A stretch of 64,000 nt of DNA from Branchiostoma floridae (taxonomy: Eukaryota > Chordata > Leptocardii > Amphioxiformes > Branchiostomatidae), in contig NC_049987.1 in assembly GCF_000003815.2 (NCBI RefSeq), forward strand, positions 11,926,778 to 11,990,777, in the 5' to 3' direction. Both the position numbers and the translations under genes were made by a program. Of this stretch, positions 47,401 to 56,400 are shown in pieces. How positions within the stretch are numbered: the stretch's first letter is position 1; the number at the start of each line of letters is the position of its first letter. The notes under the pieces are model-generated. The model did no database searches. It was not told the DNA's origin and was given only the letters and a program-made list of their open reading frames with translations.

Positions 47401-50400
47401 GCCATTAACGTCCCCGGTTAGCCGCGTGGAAGCAGCTAATGAAACTGCGGGGTCGGGGGCCTTGTTAAGCCCTGGTACCCGGCAGGTGTTCTGACCTGGT
47501 GAGCTCCCCTGTGACAGAGGCTCACGCGGACACACAAACAAATTTTCCCGCCGTGCACGTGTAGTACCTGCCCATTAACCAGTAATGGGTACTTATACAC
47601 CTTTAGAACATCACAAATCGCTACTTTGTCCTGTATAATTTCCCTCCGTAATGGTGTGAAAAGTGCTGTTTACAATAAGGAATCATAAGGTGCAGCTAAT
47701 TGTACCGTCCATTATTTTGAATACTCCATCAAATCCATTAAGATCATTTTTGTATGGAAAAGTAGACATTCGCGAACTTATCGTCCATTAAAACATGCCA
47801 TCTATTGACCTTCATTACATACAATAAGCAATCAAGACCGGCTTTCCCGATAAACACAACATACATGTACCAACTGTCACAAGGGTCTGCATGGATCTTT
47901 GATTCACGTACAGAGCGTGAGACGAACGTGTAGACGGCTTGCTCTGTAAGACTTACAAATATGAAGACTTGGTAAACAGAGCTTTGTACCTAACCATCTC
48001 TTACACTGGAGTAAACTCTCCAAACCGGGGCCCGCCCCACCGGAACGTAAACTAAAAGTGTAAACCAAAAAATACACCGATATAAATGCCTTTTATGACT
48101 ACTCTTATTTTACGTTTAGTGCGTTTTGTTGTCTTTTCCATCACACTTCCGATCCCGTCAACAGCCCGGCCGGGCGCCGGTTGGAAATGTAACCTTTAGC
48201 TTGCATAATACCCAAACTACCACAGCCATAGGGTTTTGACTTTAGCATCGTCCCCACTGTTCCTACCCATCGATCGATGCGTGTGCTTCCTTACAAAGAC
48301 CAGACAGATAGTCGTGTCTAACACAGTATCACTTCCCGCGCCTGCTCGTCTCATCAGTCAGCACAAGCACTGTGATAAAACCATTACTCTGCAGCGTTAA
48401 CGGTCTCCTCGGGACGGCACCGAATGTAATTTGCACCAAATAAAAGGGCGGGTCGCTATCTCTTCTGTCGCCGATGATTTTGAAGATAGAGTACCACTAG
48501 AGCTTCTGTTACTAGTCGGAGGATTGAGGCGTATTCAGTCAATGGTGAACGGGGGAAAGAGAAATTCAGGTAACAACCCGATCCAGAGTGCTAGTGGTAT
48601 GATACCTTATATTCTTATTCAACTATTACTCATAGTCTTGTAGTGGTGGTTTGACCATGAGCGACAGATCGATATATTTATCTATAATTTTCTTTCACGA
48701 CATGTTACAGAGTGTGGCTCCGATGTTGTACTTTCCAGTCGTTTCTAGACCAGCTACAAATGACTGTCTTTCCAAACTCGATGTCTGGAAGGCCAAATGT
48801 CTGATTCCCAGTCTATCCACCACTTGCGACATAAGAACATTCATCATGTTGATGGACGTGTCCTTGTACGCAGCACACTGGAAATTTTTAATCTTCCTAA
48901 AGCGCAACTCCCATCGATCTTTTCTGACGGTTAAAACTCGCACTGTGCTCACGAGAACATTTCAGCACCAAGGACAGGTTTACCTACTGTGATGTGGCTT
49001 GTCTGATATTGTGGTGATGTTATACTCTTATCACGAATCGACAATGGTCTACATGTGTAATTCTAAACCCAAGTGGTTTGGTTTCTTTGACTTTTTCTAA
49101 AATTCTATTCAATGTTTAGTATTCTTGCTGGACGAATGTAGCAAGCTCCAAGCTGTATCCAACTGGCGCCTTTGATACTGTCTTATGTATGAAGTCTCCA
49201 GTGGGACCGACCTGTATAAGGAAAAAACATTTCCTGTGATCAGGCGTTATTCTGAGAACCCCACTCGGGGCTGATTACCTGGGCCGCCCGGGGTCCCACC
49301 TGTGGTTCTCCGCCAAAACACCGCACAACCCCGTTAGCTCTGCGCGCTCTGATCTGACGGAAGAAACCAGCTCGTTGTGCGGTAATTATCGGCTTTACAA
49401 CAATGTGTGCGGCAGGCTGGAAGTACAGACCTGAACCTCTTGTGGTTTTGAGACGGGGAGTTTAAAGGGATCTTCCTTAGTTAGATCTTTAGCTGAAGTC
49501 TTCTTTGTGCGGTAGACAACAGACGGAAAGAGGCGCTTTGTTCACAAATTGGCAATTAGGACTGTGCAAAGGGATACATTTAATGTATAGCAGTATGGCA
49601 ATACTTCAATAATATCAAAAGTTCTCACTCAAGTCTTTCATATTGGGATTGTAGATAGCCCCCTCTCATTATTTTAACGAAAGTTGCGGGATGGTCCAGG
49701 GTATAAGGTAGCTACTCTTACGGTGCGTCTATTGTATGAGACAAAGGCAGGAGTTCGTGTGTACTTTATGTACTACTGGTAATTTATTTTGGGGCTCTCA
49801 GTGTAAATTGTTTTCAGGCTATAAATAACACGGGGCATCCCATTCTCTGCCTATATGGTCATCAGTGACTACTGAAATCAATATTACCTGACCTGTGAGG
49901 TTTGGGGTCAGGGGGCAGAACAATATTGCAGGGCGACCAGGTGGGAGGGGGGGGGGCAACAAATCCGTAACGACAATATGTTACATGTACATATAGCGTC
50001 AATCCATCAAATTTAACGTATGACACAAACGTAGCTTGTAATACTTAAAATTTACATAGAGAAAGTTCTGAAGTATGTGAAACGACCAGTAATCACTAGT
50101 ATACCATAAGGGTTTATGTGAAGGGGTTATAAACATGATATCACATCGTAGATACTGTCTGGACCATAAAATTTCACATTTCGCATGTATGAAAAGCAAA
50201 TCAATAATATCATGCCCCGGAGGCCGTGTGTAGGTCAGGGGTCACGGGCAATCATGGCTCCCGGGAGGGGGGAGGGAAGGGGACAATGTCGGCTGACCCC
50301 AGGGGTCGGGCGTGAGGACATAGCTGGAAAATTTCACCCCGGGAGTTCGCGGTGTAACTGTGGGTTTTTTTGTACCGCAGGTGAGATCAGCTTTAACGAG

Positions 50401-53400
50401 GTAGATCCCGTTATCTGTGACATAGTTGGTGGAAGTAATACCGGTGGGAACATGTAACATAGACCTCACTGATATCATGAGGCTCACAATACTGAATGGG
50501 TCACAACATGGTGAGGGACACGACTCGCAACTGATGCTAGAAGTAGCTTTACTGACGTTTTATATACATCATTCACACTCTAGGTAAGGGGTTCTGCGAC
50601 AGACATGGTTCCGAAGTCTAACTTTGATAGATTGGGAAGCTTGTAAAATCTAGCAGGCGGTTATGTTGTTCCAGGAAGTACTAAAAGTTATGGTTGATTC
50701 TTTGTGATATCATTGCTGCAAGGACGAGGGCTACGTACAGTATCATTTCGTCCGTTTTTTTTTTAAAGGAACCATATCATAGACATTGCAACTCATCAAT
50801 AAAAAATATGCCTGAACTCAGATAGTGTGCGTCATTGAAATGACGAACACTTGTGGGATAAAGACGTTTATATGATATATATGACTGGTTTATTCAAAAT
50901 ACAAACAAACTGACATTGGCATGGCAGCCTCGCGGCTGAATTGCGTCAAGTCATTACAAACCATTACATCATTAAATCAACAACGATGGTTTGACGATGG
51001 AAAAGCAAAAGTAACCTATGTAAATAAATTCCAGTTTGGCCCATTCGACCCCATTGTATGGACTCTTTTACCACCGGGGGCACATCGCTAGCCCGGTGGG
51101 CGAACTCCTCAGCTCCTAACGGCCTGCAGTAGGCAGGTGGCCGGTATTACCGCGGGCTGGTACACAATCTAACCCGCCAGGTCCCGCCCGATCCCCCGCC
51201 CTTCTGTCCTCCCTAATGTCACAGCCGGGACGCTAGCACCACGGGGGACGGGCTACGTTGTATACTCTCAAAACTACCCTCCATTCTCCGGCGTTCCATC
51301 GTTAATAGACAGCCGAGTTAAGGGCGAGGGTGTAGCGAATCAATCCCATGTCTTTCATCGCGCCCTTGTTCCAGAGAAAATTTACAGGGTAGAGCCTGGA
51401 TTGGTTAGGACGTCCCGCGGCGTGCAAACCCTTCATCATCTTTTCTGTCTCCTTCTGTTGTTCGCTTTGAAGTGGAGGAAGGAAAGAAAGGACGCTTCAG
51501 GGTGTTTGTGGTCCTGTTTGCTTACGAATAATGAATGGTGTAAATTTTGTAAGATGCATCTGGCTTGTTTAAGTTCGGCGTTGTTCGGTGCTATTGTAGT
51601 CGGTATCCGCGAGACTATATCAAAGACACATTACGGACAAAACCAATTCTGTAGGCACAATATTTTCCCTGCAGACTGCAGTCACTATAGAATACCATAC
51701 GAGAAAAAGATGAATTATAAAGGAAACTGGAATCAACTTCAAGTCAGGCAAGACCTGCGACTCTCATATCTACTCGTGTTACTAAACATGAAAAATATAT
51801 CAAGTTACAGTTATGCAGACATATTAGGTAAGAAGAACTGTTGTCTGTAATTGTAACTGTCGACTCAGTAATTGCAACGAAGTGAAATTGGAAGACTAAA
51901 TTGCATTCAGTAACTGAAACGTGTCTTCTATTGAAATTTATTTTTCAATTAGAAGAGACAAACGATGAGAACATGGAACTGACAATCGCGAAGACGCCAT
52001 GCTTTTGAATGTTCATTTCTATTTGGACATTTTTTCCACTGCACCTTTGTCCTTGAAACCTTTTATCATCTGAAGGTCGTGCGAAAAATGGCGGCCCAAT
52101 TTTCGCCTGTTCCACTCGTCCATCATGCCTTTGTACATGAACGCCAATTAATGAACTCTGTAGACCTGAACATGAAAGACTCATAGTAACACAATCTACA
52201 TCCAATTCCGGGCTATTCTTTCATGTACAATAACGATTTCAATCCCCCAAATTAGGCCCAAAGAAACCGTAAATAGCGGTTTGAGCACTTTGTAACTACT
52301 CGGTTTGAGCGCGCATATGGCGCTTTTTGTGGACAGTAGGCAATGCAGATTTGTGCGAGTGTTTCTGGTCCTAACAACTTGTTTTGTTTTAAAGCACAAG
52401 CTTTTCAACATTTTTAACGGATACCCAGAGACCTTCTAGTTCTCCTGTCGACAGCTCGATTCCATAGTAAAGCACACCCGTGCCCTTCTTTATAAATGTA
52501 CTGGGTTATTTTTTCTACTTTTGTGCTATGTTAGATCTAACTTGTTATTCCCCAATAATACAATTAATCAATTTCTTCATATCTATGCCGTTTTGCAGTG
52601 CCCCTCTCTCATTTCGTTATGCCACAAAGTGTCTTTTGGTTATAATTCCTCTTTTATAGAGAAGAAAGTTCTAGATCTGTTCACAAGAAAAGCGTTATCA
52701 CAGGACTCGCAAGTGTATTTATGTTACAATCTCACAGGTTGACCTACGCGGCCCTGTATTACATTCATTTTCTCTAGCTGTGAAAACATTCTACAATATT
52801 CCCATCGTCGTGTTTCCATATTTTGATGGCCAGACTGTCCATATCTGGTGCAGAGAACCATGGGAGTTGGAAAAGAAACAGATTTCCACGAGGATTGACC
52901 TTGACCGGACGTGCCCTCCCCTCAGCAGGCCCAGCAGGCGGCTCCTTCACGTTCACGCCTTGCCGCCGGATCCACTTTGAACTTGAACTCTTTAAAAGGC
53001 TCAATTTCTGATCCGATTACACGCCTCATAAACCTGGCGACCCTAACCTCCCCGCAGGAAGAGTGGACTGACCCTTGGGCGATTTTCTCGAAATGGGGAC
53101 CAAATGTTCAAATCTTCAAAAGGCAGCACTGAGAAAATGTTGTTTTCACAATGGCAATGGCGAGTTTAAAGATATAGAAATATGTTTAGTCTTTGTTTCA
53201 TTGTTATCTTGTTGTTTTCTTTCAACAACTTCATTGTGGTATGAACTTTTCAACTTGCGTTACATGATATGATATACAAAAGGATGAAAAAATAACTCCA
53301 AATAGATTACGGTATAAACAATGAAAACAAGGCTAGCCTTTGATATAATCTTCCCACTCACTATCTGTCACTCAAATAACTTCGGGCGCACGCAAACGCA

Positions 53401-56400
53401 ACTTGGCAAACTTACACCAAAAATATAAACTCCATACCGTGCGCAACAAATGAATTCAATAATCAAGTTTATGCATATCCAAAACAGTTCTTACTAATGT
53501 CAAATGTCACATTAAGAACTGTTTTGGATAAAGATATATGTGAATCCAAAACAATTCTTGTAAGAAAATTTAGCCTCTGCTCAAGCCGTTTGAAATTTTT
53601 GTTGTAACCGATGTCTGGAACAACGTTTACCCTACCTACTACCGGGGGCATGCCGGGTAACGGTCCCCACATATCCGGCTCGCACGTGCTGTTTACACAG
53701 GGGGACTGTTCCCGCCAGATGGACCTAATAGTGCCGCATACTCCACATAACCTGGGCACGGGATTTATCGTGCTCGGGACTTAGCACGTCGTGGGGTTAG
53801 GTGGTAACACATTCTTCACTCCACTGTAGTAACCATGCTTTTAATCAATGCATTAAGATGGTATCTACATTAATTTAGTACAGTATATACAATTGTACAT
53901 TGACTAAAGTCTGTGTAACTCAAACTTCTGTTGTCTGGGGCTAGCTGTAATTCCCCGGTCGGATGTTGTGAGGGCTGCTATAAGTGGGATTTAATCAGAC
54001 TAGCTATGACATAGCAGGCAATGTTTATTCTCGGTGACAGTAGTTAGCCTGGAGTCCAGTCTTCATAGCTTTTGCCCGTTTCCACAGGTCGCTATCCTGG
54101 CCGAGGACTGGATAGGGATGGCTAACAAGTACCGGTGTGACAGCGTTTTTGCCCCCCCCCCCCCCGTGATCTCGCCCCCCCCCCCGGGGGCGAAATCACT
54201 AGCGATCTCGCCCCCCCGGGGCGAAATCACTAGCGATCTCGCCCTCCCCGGCTAGTGATCTCGCCCCCCTACCTCGCCCCCCTTTAGCGATTTCGCCCCC
54301 CCATGACATTTACATGACATTTTAGAAGTTGATTGGTATAAATCACAAAATGTAGTTTCAGAATGATATAAGTACACGAGTTTGATACATAACTCCATTC
54401 ATAGTATCAATATTAACGTAATTACATGGTAATAAGATAGTTGAACTTGTTTCAGACAAGGAGGGTTTGGTCCCATTATTGCATATACCTGAGTCTCGAC
54501 AAAAGATGTATTTCATTGTATTCACCTGTCCTCAAGCAACCTATATATCTCCAATATGAAGTCTCTACAATGAAGTGACCACAAAAGAACTATGTAATGT
54601 CTTTATTAATTATGCAAATATTAGGTATTAATTAGAATAACGCACATTTTGGTATATGCACCTGGCCAAGGGATATCTTCACCTCCAACATGACTGTCTT
54701 TTCTAGTATTTAGGAACTGGTGCATTTACCAGTACTTTACCAGTGTTTGTGTAGCATTTAACGTTAGCAACAGCTATATCAACTTGCGCGTAGATAGTGT
54801 TTATAATGAGAAACTATTATTCACGTGTGTTTTTGTTAGTGCTTTGGAAATGTTTCCAGCACAAGAAAGAAAACACTGTGACAAATTGAAAACATATAGC
54901 TGACGTATTCCGTACCATAGACGGTGTTGATTTATACGTTCGCAGTAGCACTGTTTTATGCCACCTCAGCTGCAAAAATTGTCTTTTTTCATTTCAATGT
55001 CATGTTTGCACCGAACAATATAATATCGACTTTCGAGGTATGACATCTTACGGTACGGTAATAAGGTGCCATATAGGTACCAGGTAACACACCATATACG
55101 TTACTCCCCAGGTGCAGTATAGTACCAGGTAGCGCACCTGTAATATGTAGTAGCCAGCTGCTCTGGGGGGGGGGGGCGAAAACGCTAAAGGGGGGCGAAA
55201 ACGCTAGTGATCTCGCCCGTCACACCGGATTCCAGGCTATGTCTTGATAGTTCTTTATAGAAATTTACATATACTATGTTATCGACTTGAGGTTATTTTC
55301 CCTAGGCTTACTGCAGTAGGACATAAGATGCAACACTATGGAAAATCAAGTTTAGTATGTTGTTGTAATATTTCACCAACAATTATAGCAGAATCATCAA
55401 AAGTCTTAGCATTGTTTCTTGACATGGAAAGTTTAGCAGTGCATGGCAAACAGCGTATTGATATTCCAGCCCCCTGAGTCAACTAATACCCTAAAATACA
55501 ACTTTAGATAGCCATCATAGTTGTAGTCAGGAGCATACACTGGACCGATTCTATCTAAAACCCGGAGCTACGCTTTAGGAATTGCGGAGTCCACAAAGCG
55601 AGCTTTCCTTATCTTTCTCGAAGGCACAAAATCCCGTTAAACCGCCCTCTCCGGACGGACTGGGGGGTTTCCTTATCCGCGATAAGACTCAAGGTTTCTG
55701 GGGAGCTCGCGAAAAATTGTGGCAGCTCAGGGGGGATTACATCGGTACGCTGTGTAAGTCCCTACCGAGTTATTAACGAAAGTAAGGGTACCGATTTGCG
55801 GTCAACAAGTCTTGAGGGACCGTGCGTTCGGTTTTCAAGATTATAGAATTAGTGCTAAATCTTCAGTACTTCACATTCACAATCTCCGAGGGATTACAGT
55901 GGTGCGCTGTGTAAGACCCTATCGAGTTATTAACGAAAGTAAGGGTACCGATTTGCGGTCAACAAGCCTTAACTTTAAGGGACCGTGCGTTCGGTTTTCA
56001 AGAATACTGTAGAATTTTTGAGTGCTAAATCTTCAGTACTTCACAATCTTAATTTATCTAAATTCATGCCCGATTCGAAGGCAGGATGCAAGGGAATGCA
56101 TATAGATGCTATAATGTAAACACGTACACTACGGGGGGAAGGAGTGGCTTCTTGGGGGGGGGGGGGGGGGGTCAGTGGTTAATTAATCAAAAAGCTCGAT
56201 GAGGTGTTTTGAAAGCCCCTTTTTCTAAGCCTCACGATAAGGACATATGTTTCGTTTTCAATTAGAGAATATGCCATTAGAAATACCTGGACCTCCCCTT
56301 CTAATTCTGTAAACACCGTGCTACTAACAGGTGGGTTGATTCTATTGGTGCAAATCCGCTGCTGCGCCCGTTGCTAGGTGACGCCACGAATATGGCAGCA

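Noticed and set aside
48651-48992. Overlapping open frames on both strands (113 and 85 codons)
   Set aside because: No motif; the minus frame hints at a worn mobile element but nothing can be named.
51401-51850. 149-codon open frame with several cysteines
   Set aside because: Longest unassigned frame in the large GST intron, but no signal peptide, domain, repeat or homologue that I can recognise. Length is within chance for this much sequence.
54034-54255. Proline-rich coding exon
   Set aside because: The frame is produced by C-runs in a foldback element.
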